A DNA stretch of 10,886 nt from Myxococcales bacterium (GCA_014238595.1 JABAAV010000027.1:5910-16795); one strand, 5' to 3'; numbered from the stretch's first letter, positions 1-6,425 are shown. Notes: generated from the sequence alone by a model not told the origin. Program-made: numbers and translations.

Positions 1-25
1 GCTCTCCCAACTGAGCTACAACCCC
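1..25 (-). tRNA. tRNA 5' part, probably tRNA-Ala (cut by window edge)
   Basis: Read on the minus strand, the first 25 nt fold as the 5' third of a tRNA: acceptor strand GGGGTTG, the TA linker (U8, A9), D-stem GCTC, an eight-base D-loop containing GG, and the returning D-stem GAGC. The anticodon arm and 3' half lie beyond the window, so identity is inferred. An acceptor beginning GGGG with G at position 3 and this D-arm resembles bacterial tRNA-Ala; the diagnostic G3:U70 pair cannot be checked here. The 5' end is at position 25. Confidence 0.85.
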
Positions 26-34
26 ATATGATTG

Positions 35-63
35 CTGTAACAACCCTCATCGATCCTTGTCAA
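35..63 (-). promoter_or_regulatory. Candidate promoter of the tRNA gene
   Basis: On the minus strand a perfect TTGACA hexamer (58-63) is followed after 17 nt by TTACAG (35-40), a poor -10 match. Transcription would begin around position 28, just before the tRNA 5' end. The -35 element and its placement are convincing; the -10 is not, so a processed upstream transcript is an alternative. Confidence 0.4.
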
Positions 64-120
64 GACAGATAAAAAGCTTGAATATCGATGTGTCTATTGT
101 AACGCTATGAACCATCAAAA

Positions 121-135
121 CAGAGACAATCTCTG
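121..135. repeat. Short perfect hairpin between tRNA and the first gene
   Basis: CAGAGA and TCTCTG form a perfect 6-bp inverted repeat around a 3-nt loop. On the minus strand it is followed by TTTT, so it could act as a weak terminator for antisense transcription before the tRNA promoter. On the plus strand it would lie upstream of the gene starting at 184. Six base pairs can occur by chance. Confidence 0.25.
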
Positions 136-183
136 AACGATATCCTGTGAGCTTATTTATCCTTATGTCATAATTTAAACGTT

Positions 184-717
184 ATGTTTTTTGTAACTAT
201 TTTCTTAGGATTGTTTTTAGGCAGCGTTGTTATCATATTGATTGCTCGTTATTCACCCGACGCCGCTGAATCCCGCGCACAAGCTGCACGTCGTCAACAA
301 GAACATTCAGGCATTGTGCTGTTACCATCAATTCCTTTTGATGAATTTCGAGAAATTATCGTTGATTTGCTCGATGTCATGGAGTTTCGCATTACTTTTG
401 AATACAACCATGATCATCGATTAACCATGATTGCACGAACTTCAAACCCGCTCAGTCATGGGAAATTTATTGTACATGCCATCCATCAAATCTCCGGTGA
501 TATTGTTGATCAAACCGACATTCTTCAACTGCAAGATTCCGTCAAAGCAGATCGTGCCCAAAAGGGTATTTTGCTAACACCTTACCAAATTAATGCCAAT
601 GGATTAGGTAATCTAGATGTGAGTCTTGAACTCATCGATGGAAAGAAATTGCGCACTCTGGTTTCAGAGCATATCCCTCACAAACTAGAGAGCATTAACG
701 CTTACCGTGGTTTTTGA
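184..717 (+). CDS. Membrane-anchored protein with degenerate Mrr-type restriction-endonuclease fold
   Basis: This is a 177-aa protein. Residues 1-21 form one hydrophobic segment (probable N-terminal membrane anchor), followed by a charged linker rich in Ala, Arg and Gln (about 26-40). Residues 50-162 resemble the Mrr/PD-(D/E)XK nuclease domain: an opening helix (FDEFREIIVDLLDVMEF), a central strand FIVHAIHQ followed by SGDIV, then GILLTPYQ and a closing LELIDGKKLRTLV. In active Mrr-type enzymes the core reads roughly D...QxK. Here the expected Asp position looks like Thr81, and QxK reads H98-A-I100, so catalysis is doubtful and a structural or binding role is more likely. The start is the first ATG of the frame and encodes the anchor directly; no Shine-Dalgarno sequence is evident. 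CATAAT (169-174) is a possible -10. The fold is inferred from pattern; function is unknown. Confidence 0.75.
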   Translation: MFFVTIFLGLFLGSVVIILIARYSPDAAESRAQAARRQQEHSGIVLLPSIPFDEFREIIVDLLDVMEFRITFEYNHDHRLTMIARTSNPLSHGKFIVHAIHQISGDIVDQTDILQLQDSVKADRAQKGILLTPYQINANGLGNLDVSLELIDGKKLRTLVSEHIPHKLESINAYRGF

Positions 718-759
718 TATGGAATGATCGTGTGAGATGCAATCGAGATTCAACGGTCG

Positions 760-927
760 CTAGCGTGCCATGTCATCTCGAATTTCATCGCGACGACCTT
801 CTTTAATTAAACGATCATTGCGCCGACCTTGGCTCAAGCCCCAATTCAAAAAGAAGACAACGACAAACAACATCCCTACAATAGGCACGTTATCTGGTTT
901 AGTTATGATAAGAAGAAAGTTCTCCAT
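760..927 (-). CDS. Small single-span membrane protein (55 aa), uncharacterised
   Basis: A short minus-strand frame encodes 55 aa. Its layout is that of a real small membrane protein: a short N-terminus with KPDNVPIVG, a hydrophobic span at about residues 14-32 ending in NWGL, then a strongly charged tail with repeated Arg, Asp and Glu (GRRNDRLIKEGRRDEIRDD). The positive charges just after the span suggest a cytoplasmic C-terminal tail. An AGGA sequence lies about 14 nt before the ATG. I recall similar small proteins in Myxococcota-like genomes but cannot verify this. It diverges from the nucleotidyltransferase-like gene and converges with the 184-717 gene, which also has a single membrane anchor. 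Function is unknown. An opposite-strand open frame over the same bases lacks any protein-like pattern. Confidence 0.7.
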   Translation of the reverse strand: MENFLLIITKPDNVPIVGMLFVVVFFLNWGLSQGRRNDRLIKEGRRDEIRDDMAR

Positions 928-938
928 GATTGTTCCAT

Positions 939-966
939 CCTATAATCGTATGATGTAGCTAGTGAA
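939..966 (-). promoter_or_regulatory. Candidate promoter of the small membrane protein, overlapping a plus-strand TATAAT
   Basis: On the minus strand TTCACT (961-966) is followed after 16 nt by TATAGG (939-944), each matching consensus at four of six positions; the gene starts at 927. On the plus strand TATAAT (941-946), a perfect -10 without a recognisable -35, could serve the gene starting near 974. The two -10 elements share bases, so the divergent promoters would compete. This rests on short motif matches only. Confidence 0.3.
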
Positions 967-973
967 GCTTATT

Positions 974-1957
974 ATGTCAAGATTTCCTATACAAAGTGCC
1001 ATGATTTTATGTGCAGGATTTGGAACTCGGCTGGGACAATTGGGTGAACAATGCCCAAAACCACTGTTACCTGTACTTGGATTGTCCATTCTTCGCTATG
1101 GCATTGCACTACTAGAAGGCCATGGCATTAAGCATATTATCATTAATGCCCATCATCACGATCACGCTATTGAACGGGAAATCGACAAAATTCAACAGGA
1201 AACATCCGCAACAATAAAACTTGTTGTGGAAAACCCCATCCCCTTAGGCACAGGTGGTGCACTCAAACATGCACTACCATACCTCGATCCCAACAATACC
1301 AATGACCCATGTTTAATCATGAATGGCAAACTGATTATCGATGCCGACATTGATGCCTTGACCATGGCATTTCTTTCTCACGACCAGCATCCGAACCATC
1401 TGGGCACCATGCTCGTTCAACCGATGGCGCTCCATAACACCTATGGAGCATTAACCATTTCTGACCAACACCATGTAACTGATTTTTTTAATCAAGGATC
1501 TCATATGTTTTGTGGATTGCACATCACTCGACCTTCAGTCATTAATCAATTGCCCGATGGTGTCTGCTGCATGGTACGTCAAGGATATCATCCATGGATA
1601 ACACAACATAAAGGATTCATTTCTTCACAACTTCATCATGGTTATTTTGCTGAACATTCGACACAAGAACAATATCTACAAAGCAACATTGATTTATTAA
1701 ACAATCCGACAACGCTAACCCATCCTCCACTCGGATTTCTTGCGAACAACACCTCTCAAGATGATGTCACCAGTGTTATCACATCTCCGATTGGCCTTGG
1801 AAAAAATGTCACCATCGAAGAAAATTGCTCCGTAGGTCCAAATGTTTTTTTGGATGATGGGGTTACCGTAAAATCCAACAGTGATCTGAGTCATTGTATT
1901 GTGTGGAAAAACACAATCGTCCAAGGAAAACACGCTCAAACGATCATCACCTCTTAA
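974..1957 (+). CDS. Sugar nucleotidyltransferase-like protein with altered metal-binding motifs
   Basis: This 327-aa protein belongs to the NTP-transferase superfamily (RmlA, MurU and HddC-like). The nucleotide-binding signature CAGFGTRL (13-20) with CPKP (27-30), the ENPIPLGTGGAL stretch (86-97) and a C-terminal hexapeptide-like region (about 263-320) are clear. Two usual catalytic sites differ. The NGD motif, whose Asp binds magnesium, reads NGK (117-119), and the later W-x-D-x-G-T motif reads F-A-E-H-S-T just before QEQYL. It may therefore be inactive, or use the acidic residue differently, or belong to a divergent subfamily. I chose ATG 974, preceded by a weak GAAG; an in-frame GTG at 962 would add four residues. 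A sugar-1-phosphate activating role would fit the sugar operon downstream, but no substrate can be named. Confidence 0.8.
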   Translation: MSRFPIQSAMILCAGFGTRLGQLGEQCPKPLLPVLGLSILRYGIALLEGHGIKHIIINAHHHDHAIEREIDKIQQETSATIKLVVENPIPLGTGGALKHALPYLDPNNTNDPCLIMNGKLIIDADIDALTMAFLSHDQHPNHLGTMLVQPMALHNTYGALTISDQHHVTDFFNQGSHMFCGLHITRPSVINQLPDGVCCMVRQGYHPWITQHKGFISSQLHHGYFAEHSTQEQYLQSNIDLLNNPTTLTHPPLGFLANNTSQDDVTSVITSPIGLGKNVTIEENCSVGPNVFLDDGVTVKSNSDLSHCIVWKNTIVQGKHAQTIITS

Positions 1958-1981
1958 GAGGCCTGTTAGTCATACAGCAGG

Positions 1982-2299
1982 TTATGCATCTTCAGGGATG
2001 TCTAACCCTTTTCCGCCGTCTTGAAACCATGTGTTCAAAACTTCAGTCACTTGACCTGCTTGTTTAGCATTTGTTATTTTGAAACTCGATTTTTGTCGAA
2101 ACACCCCATTAGCCTTCTGGTAGCGCACAATCGCAACCTTAGGCGGCTTCCATGTTTCTGTTTTTCTGTCCAATTCTTGAAAAAGAAACATAATTGTAGA
2201 CCAAGCCCCTTTAGATAATACCTGTTTATCTAACTGCTTGCGAACTAAAGTACCTTCTTCTTCATAATCGTAATGTATTTCATCAATTGTTTCAGCCAT
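1982..2299 (-). CDS. Uncharacterised 105-aa protein
   Basis: The protein has no signal peptide or membrane span. Its N-terminus is acidic (ETIDEIHYDYEEEG), followed by a mixed region with LSKGAWSTIMFLFQELDRKT (about 29-48) and a basic stretch containing VRYQKANGVFRQKSSFKI, which looks like two or more beta strands. It ends in a probable helix (AKQAGQVTEVLNTWF). The mix looks like a small folded cytoplasmic protein, possibly of a family conserved in deltaproteobacterial genomes; I recognise the pattern but know no function. It is convergent with the nucleotidyltransferase-like gene (24 nt between stops) and divergent from gatC. No clear Shine-Dalgarno sequence precedes ATG 2299. Confidence 0.75.
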   Translation of the reverse strand: MAETIDEIHYDYEEEGTLVRKQLDKQVLSKGAWSTIMFLFQELDRKTETWKPPKVAIVRYQKANGVFRQKSSFKITNAKQAGQVTEVLNTWFQDGGKGLDIPEDA

Positions 2300-2306
2300 A
2301 AGGGGT

Positions 2307-2336
2307 TCTCTACCTAATCAACAATGCTCCTGTCAA
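2307..2336 (-). promoter_or_regulatory. Candidate promoter of the 105-aa gene
   Basis: A perfect minus-strand TTGACA (2331-2336) is followed after 18 nt by TAGAGA (2307-2312), a three-of-six -10 match. Transcription would start at about 2300, almost on the ATG at 2299, implying a leaderless or nearly leaderless mRNA. The -35 is strong and the -10 weak. Confidence 0.4.
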
Positions 2337-2392
2337 CCTGCATCTTTTCAAAAGATCTTAAACCATGCTAGAAATCGGACTGTGTCCATTAA

Positions 2393-2683
2393 AAAGTCTC
2401 CCCAGAGAAAATTCGAATCCTTGCACGATTAGTTCATCTACAGTTATCTGAAGATGATATCCTCGAACTACAAGAAGATTTAGGACAAATTCTTGCTTAT
2501 ATAGACAGATTGGATGAATTGGAGATTGATCGAGTCAGTGAGATCAATGCTTTATTCTCTAAAGAACCAGCACCAGACGAGATACAACCTTCATTAGAGG
2601 TTGAAACCCTGTTAAACCAAGCCCCTGATAGAGCAGCGGGCTATTTTCGTGTACCCAAAATCATCGATAATCCCGATTATTAG
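2393..2683 (+). CDS. gatC: Glutamyl/aspartyl-tRNA amidotransferase subunit C, start codon abnormal
   Basis: This frame encodes GatC, the small subunit that wraps around GatA and stabilises the GatCAB amidotransferase. Translation gives the family hallmarks in order: SPEKIRILARLVHLQLSEDD at the N-terminus, a helix with LGQILAYIDRLDELEID, then LLNQAPDRAAGYFRVPKII near the end. The 96 codons from 2393 match the usual family length of about 95, and gatA follows after 26 nt. The oddity is the start: an in-frame TAA lies at 2390-2392, and no ATG, GTG or TTG occurs until deep inside the protein. Candidates are AUU at 2411 (or AUC at 2417), a +1 slip from the frame opened by ATG 2365 at C-CCC-A (2400-2404), or a mutation or sequencing indel. 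The coordinates give the open frame, not a proven start. Confidence 0.85.
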   Translation, partial: KVSPEKIRILARLVHLQLSEDDILELQEDLGQILAYIDRLDELEIDRVSEINALFSKEPAPDEIQPSLEVETLLNQAPDRAAGYFRVPKIIDNPDY

Positions 2684-2709
2684 ATATACAAACTTTTTTT
2701 CGACGATCC

Positions 2710-4242
2710 ATGTCTTTCTCTGATATCCATTTCTTATCCGCAACCGAGCAACAAGCACTTATCTTGAACGGTCAAATCTCTTCGCTTGAATTGACGAACA
2801 TATACCTTGAACGCATTAAAAAATTTGATCCAACGTTGGGTGCTTATCTAACAATCACAGCAGATCTTGCATGTCAACAAGCCAAAGAGATCGATCAACG
2901 CATTGCCGATAAACAACCCGTAGGACCTCTTGCAGGATTGCCGATTGCTATCAAAGATAACATTGTTACCAAAGATATACCCACCACGGCAGCCTCTGTC
3001 TTTTTGAAAGATTGGGTTCCACCCTACGATGCCACCATCGTTTCTAAATTACGTCAGGCCGGAGCTGTTCTGTTGGGCAAACTCAACTGTGATGAATTTG
3101 GTATGGGTTCTACGACAGAAAATTCCGCATTGAGACATTGTCTTAATCCATGGAACATTCATCATGTCCCTGGAGGATCATCTGGTGGCAGTGCCGCTGC
3201 TGTTGCCGCAGGACTTTGTAGCGCTGCCATTGGCACCGATACAGGCGGCTCAATCCGACAACCCGCAGCTTTTTGTGGCATTGTCGGTATTAAACCAACC
3301 TATGGCTTAGTGTCTCGTTTAGGCGTCATCGCATTTGCATCTTCGTTTGATCAAGTCGGTCCCATGACACGAACTGTTGCTGATGCCGCATTGTTTTTAA
3401 ATGTATTAGCAGGTCACGATCCAAATGATTCAACATCTCTTCCTGATGAATCCATCTCCTATACCAAATCATTGTCCCAAGAATCACTTGCTGGAAAAAC
3501 TATCGGCATCCCTCGTGAATATTTCAACAACACCATTGATCCCGATATTCAACAAGCGACAGATCAAGCCATCGAAGTGTTCAAGGAACAAGGTGCAACA
3601 TTCAAAACTATTTCGCTTCAACATCATACATTTAATATTGCTACATATTCACTACTTTCTTCTGTAGAAGCCTCTTCAAATCTTTTGCGTTATGACGGTA
3701 TTCACTATGGATTTCGTCATAACGATACAGAATCACTCTCAACGCTGTATACAAACTCGAGAAACGATGGTTTTGGCGATGAAGTCAAACGCCGCATTAT
3801 GTTAGGAACATTCGCGCTTTATTCAGAACATTTTGATGCCTACTATGATAAAGCACGACGTGCTCGAACACTGATTCGCAAAGATTTTGAATCAGCGTTC
3901 GAATCAATCGATTTTATTCTATCTCCGACAACACCTCATCCTGCCTTTACCATTAAAGAAGAAGCGACAGACACATTAAGCATGTATCTCGGAGACATTT
4001 TTCTTTCTGATGCCAATCTAAGTGGATTTCCTGCGATCTCCATTCCCTGTGGTATGACCCGCAAAAAACTCCCCATTGGGTTGCAACTCATGGCTCCTTG
4101 GAAACAAGAAGCCTCATTGCTTCAAGCGGGGCATCTGTATGAACAATGTTCAGCTTTAGATCCAAAACATCCCGATTTAACCAACATTATCAATGAAAAC
4201 ACAGCCAAAGATCGTTCAAGAGGCGCAAACGATCATGTCTAG
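2710..4242 (+). CDS. gatA: Glutamyl/aspartyl-tRNA amidotransferase subunit A
   Basis: GatA is the amidase subunit. It hydrolyses glutamine and sends ammonia to GatB, so that mischarged Glu-tRNA(Gln) and/or Asp-tRNA(Asn) become Gln- and Asn-tRNA. The amidase-signature Ser-cisSer-Lys triad is intact: Lys82 in AIKDN, Ser157 in GGSSGGSAAA and Ser181 in GTDTGGSIRQPAAFCG. The C-terminal half retains family blocks such as GPMTRTVADAA, IGIPREYF and ARTLIRKDFESAF. Its 510 aa is slightly longer than the usual 480-490; the extra residues are a charged C-terminal tail (NENTAKDRSRGANDHV) that covers the start of gatB. ATG 2710 gives the normal N-terminus (SDIHFLSATEQQALILNGQISS), with no visible Shine-Dalgarno sequence, 26 nt after gatC. 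Its stop overlaps the gatB start by 8 nt. Confidence 0.97.
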   Translation: MSFSDIHFLSATEQQALILNGQISSLELTNIYLERIKKFDPTLGAYLTITADLACQQAKEIDQRIADKQPVGPLAGLPIAIKDNIVTKDIPTTAASVFLKDWVPPYDATIVSKLRQAGAVLLGKLNCDEFGMGSTTENSALRHCLNPWNIHHVPGGSSGGSAAAVAAGLCSAAIGTDTGGSIRQPAAFCGIVGIKPTYGLVSRLGVIAFASSFDQVGPMTRTVADAALFLNVLAGHDPNDSTSLPDESISYTKSLSQESLAGKTIGIPREYFNNTIDPDIQQATDQAIEVFKEQGATFKTISLQHHTFNIATYSLLSSVEASSNLLRYDGIHYGFRHNDTESLSTLYTNSRNDGFGDEVKRRIMLGTFALYSEHFDAYYDKARRARTLIRKDFESAFESIDFILSPTTPHPAFTIKEEATDTLSMYLGDIFLSDANLSGFPAISIPCGMTRKKLPIGLQLMAPWKQEASLLQAGHLYEQCSALDPKHPDLTNIINENTAKDRSRGANDHV

Positions 4243-5728
4243 CAGCACAAAAACGCCTCTTGAACCTGTCATTGGTCTTGAAATTCATACACAACTGTTA
4301 ACCAAAAGCAAAGTGTTTTCTCGCAGTGCCAATGTGTTTGGCGCTTCACCAAACACATTGACGGATCCCACAGTTGTTGGAATGCCTGGCTCACTACCTG
4401 TTCTCAATCAACGTGTCGTTGACCTAGCCGTACGCCTAGGTCTCGCCATGCAATGTCATATTCGTCCTATATCGTATTTTGCACGAAAACATTACTTTTA
4501 TCCTGATTCACCTAAGGGGTATCAAATCACACAACACAACGAACCTATCTGTGAACATGGAACCTTATCTTTTTTCTTTAACAAGATACGTCAAGATCTC
4601 CCGATTACACGCATTCATATTGAAGAAGATACTGGTAAAAACTCACATCAAGGCAACAATACCTCATTGATTGATCTCAATCGGGCAGGTGTCGCCTTAT
4701 GTGAAGTTGTCAGTGCTCCCATGCTTCACAGTGCGGCGGAAGCTGCCGCAGCGCTACGGGCATTAAGACAACTGGTGCGTTATTTAAATGTCTCTGATGG
4801 TAATATGGATCAAGGATCGATGCGATGTGATGCTAACATCTCACTGCGTCCACAAGGAGATACCAGCATAACGGCACCTCGTGTTGAATTGAAAAATATC
4901 AATTCATTTAAATTTGTTGAACAAGCCATTGACTATGAAATTCAACGACAAACGAAAGCTTATCATGAAGGGGTGCCCATTGTGGAAGAAACACGACTTT
5001 GGGATCATAACAAAGGACGGTCTCTCCCATTACGCAAAAAAGACAACGCATGGGATTATCGATTTTTTCATGACCCCGATTTACCACCACTACATATTTC
5101 TGAAGAAACAATTAATAAAACCAACAGCGATCTCATCGAACACCCAACGGATCGCTGTCAACGTTTTGTCGATATCTTTTCACTGTCATTTTCCGATGCT
5201 TTTTTGATTGTCGAAGAAAAATCTCGGGCTGATTTTTTTGATCAAACGGTTACTGCTTTTGCTTTGTTACCTGAACAAAACGAAACAACAGCAAAATCCG
5301 CTGCACAACAGATCGCCAATTGGTTTTTATCCGAGCTACTTGGTGTTTTATATGGGCAACATATCATCAACGCCTATGACAGCAAGGTATCTCCAACCCA
5401 TCTTGCTTTACTCGTATTGTTAATAACAAAACGAACTATTACACGGGCGGCAGGTAAAGAAGTTTTAATAGACATGATAAAAACTGGAAATGATGCACAA
5501 ACAATCGTTAATGAACGAAAACTAGAATGCGTCACAGATCAATCCAATCTCGAAGCAATAATTGATGAACTTCTGAAAAAACACCCCGATCAAATGCTCG
5601 CCTATCAAAAAGGCAAAGAAGGCCTTTTAGGCTTTTTTGTTGGGAAAATCATGCAAAACACACGTGGAACCGCTGATCCGAAGATTGTTCGTGAGCTTGT
5701 TAAGCACGCTTTATCTCGAAAGATATAA
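4235..5728 (+). CDS. gatB: Aspartyl/glutamyl-tRNA amidotransferase subunit B
   Basis: GatB binds the misacylated tRNA, phosphorylates the Glu or Asp side chain and amidates it with ammonia from GatA. The 497-aa protein shows the cradle-domain blocks PVIGLEIHTQL, YFYPDSPKGYQITQHNEPI, IEEDTGKN, NMDQGSMRCDANISLR and VELKNINSFKFVEQAI, then ETRLWD and DYRFFHDPDLPPL. A helical region and a YqeY-like tail (about 430-497, ending KIVRELVKHAL) follow, which in the family contacts the tRNA. I chose ATG 4235 because AAGAGG (4219-4224) is a good Shine-Dalgarno sequence about 10 nt upstream, and residue 12 then begins the conserved PVIGLEIH. An in-frame ATG at 4193 would add 14 residues entirely within gatA. 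The 8-nt overlap with gatA (ATGTCTAG) suggests translational coupling. Confidence 0.97.
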   Translation: MSSSTKTPLEPVIGLEIHTQLLTKSKVFSRSANVFGASPNTLTDPTVVGMPGSLPVLNQRVVDLAVRLGLAMQCHIRPISYFARKHYFYPDSPKGYQITQHNEPICEHGTLSFFFNKIRQDLPITRIHIEEDTGKNSHQGNNTSLIDLNRAGVALCEVVSAPMLHSAAEAAAALRALRQLVRYLNVSDGNMDQGSMRCDANISLRPQGDTSITAPRVELKNINSFKFVEQAIDYEIQRQTKAYHEGVPIVEETRLWDHNKGRSLPLRKKDNAWDYRFFHDPDLPPLHISEETINKTNSDLIEHPTDRCQRFVDIFSLSFSDAFLIVEEKSRADFFDQTVTAFALLPEQNETTAKSAAQQIANWFLSELLGVLYGQHIINAYDSKVSPTHLALLVLLITKRTITRAAGKEVLIDMIKTGNDAQTIVNERKLECVTDQSNLEAIIDELLKKHPDQMLAYQKGKEGLLGFFVGKIMQNTRGTADPKIVRELVKHALSRKI

Positions 5729-5747
5729 GACTTCCTGTCATTATTTC

Positions 5748-5776
5748 TTGACGAAGCATCAAAGATCGCGTAATTC
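5748..5776 (+). promoter_or_regulatory. Candidate promoter ahead of rplU
   Basis: TTGACG (5748-5753), five of six consensus bases, lies 17 nt before TAATTC (5771-5776), a weak -10. It sits in the 60-nt gap after gatB and would give a leader of only about 6 nt before ATG 5789. Read-through from the gat genes is an alternative or additional source of transcripts. Confidence 0.3.
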
Positions 5777-5788
5777 CATGACTTCATT

Positions 5789-6109
5789 ATGTACGCAGTC
5801 ATTGAAACAGGAGGCAAGCAATACAATGTTCGCACAGGCGATGTATTGTACATTGAAAAATTACCAGGTGAAGCTGGTGATGTTGTTTCGTTTGACAAAA
5901 TCCTTCTTATTGGGAAAGAAGACCATGTCTTTCTTGGTCATCCACAAGTTGAAGATTCCAAAGTAGAAGCAGAAATCATAAAACATGGCCGTGGTGAAAA
6001 ATTGATTGTTTTTAAATTTAAACGGCGTAAAAATTACAGACGCAAACAAGGGCATCGTCAGGATTATACGGAAATACGTATCTCCAACATCCAGGCACCA
6101 AACGCATAG
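5789..6109 (+). CDS. rplU: 50S ribosomal protein L21
   Basis: L21 binds 23S rRNA, contacts L20 and helps assembly of the large subunit. The 106-aa protein starts with the near-invariant YAVIETGGKQYNV and continues with VLYIEKLPGEAGDVVSFDKIL. The basic C-terminal signature KFKRRKNYRRKQGHRQDYTEIRI (about 76-98) is typical of the family, and the length is normal. ATG 5789 is set by the conserved N-terminus. I see no Shine-Dalgarno sequence before it, unusual for a highly expressed ribosomal protein and consistent with a very short leader. rpmA begins 3 nt after the stop. Confidence 0.98.
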   Translation: MYAVIETGGKQYNVRTGDVLYIEKLPGEAGDVVSFDKILLIGKEDHVFLGHPQVEDSKVEAEIIKHGRGEKLIVFKFKRRKNYRRKQGHRQDYTEIRISNIQAPNA

Positions 6110-6112
6110 ATC

Positions 6113-6379
6113 ATGGCACATAAAAAGGGACAAGGGTCGACAAGAAACGGCCGTGATTCACACGGACAACGACGAGGTGTTAAATGTTTTTCTGGACAAT
6201 ATGTAACAGCAGGAAGCATTCTTGTACGTCAACTCGGTACTAGAATTCATCCGGGGAAAAATGTCGGGACAGGTCGTGATTGGACTTTATTTGCGCTTAC
6301 CGATGGTATTGTTTCTTATGCACGCCATGACCGTCGGAAAAAATGTGTTTCGATACTTCCACCAGACGCAACCGCATAA
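6113..6379 (+). CDS. rpmA: 50S ribosomal protein L27
   Basis: L27 lies near the peptidyl-transferase centre, where its flexible N-terminus reaches the tRNA ends. The 88-aa protein opens with MAHKKGQGSTRNGRDSHGQR, the canonical form without the cleaved leader found in Firmicutes. It continues with VRQLGTRIHPGKNVGTGRDWTLFALTDGIV. The Cys residues (Cys24 in GVKCF, Cys79 in KKCVS) are minor variations. It lies 3 nt after rplU and 51 nt before obg, the standard order for these three genes. No strong Shine-Dalgarno sequence is seen, so it may be translated by coupling from rplU. Confidence 0.98.
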   Translation: MAHKKGQGSTRNGRDSHGQRRGVKCFSGQYVTAGSILVRQLGTRIHPGKNVGTGRDWTLFALTDGIVSYARHDRRKKCVSILPPDATA

Positions 6380-6411
6380 GCGTAATATCACCTGTGTAAT
6401 CAGAACCATTA

Positions 6412-6425
6412 ACACGGAGTCGTGT
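6412..6425 (+). promoter_or_regulatory. Small hairpin holding the obg ribosome-binding site
   Basis: ACACG (6412-6416) pairs perfectly with CGTGT (6421-6425) around the loop GAGT. The GGAG Shine-Dalgarno sequence (6416-6419) of obg spans the top of the stem and the loop, ending 11 nt before ATG 6431. The hairpin could modestly limit or present the site. The motif is visible; a regulatory role is inference. Confidence 0.35.

Noticed and set aside
770..958. Plus-strand open frame of 62 codons, very rich in Arg, Lys and Ser
   Set aside because: It is the shadow of the 55-aa membrane protein on the opposite strand, which has a far more protein-like pattern.
1951..1980. Palindrome CTCTTAAGAG and a CTGT/ACAG stem as a terminator between convergent genes
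   Set aside because: The stems are short and AT-rich or only 4 bp, and no T-run follows on either strand.
4193..4234. Earlier in-frame ATG for gatB
   Set aside because: It lies 50 nt inside gatA, has no Shine-Dalgarno sequence, and would add residues before the conserved N-terminus; ATG 4235 has a good AAGAGG.
5605..6133. Antisense open frames over gatB and rplU
   Set aside because: They overlap strongly conserved genes, contain no recognisable motif and have no start signals.
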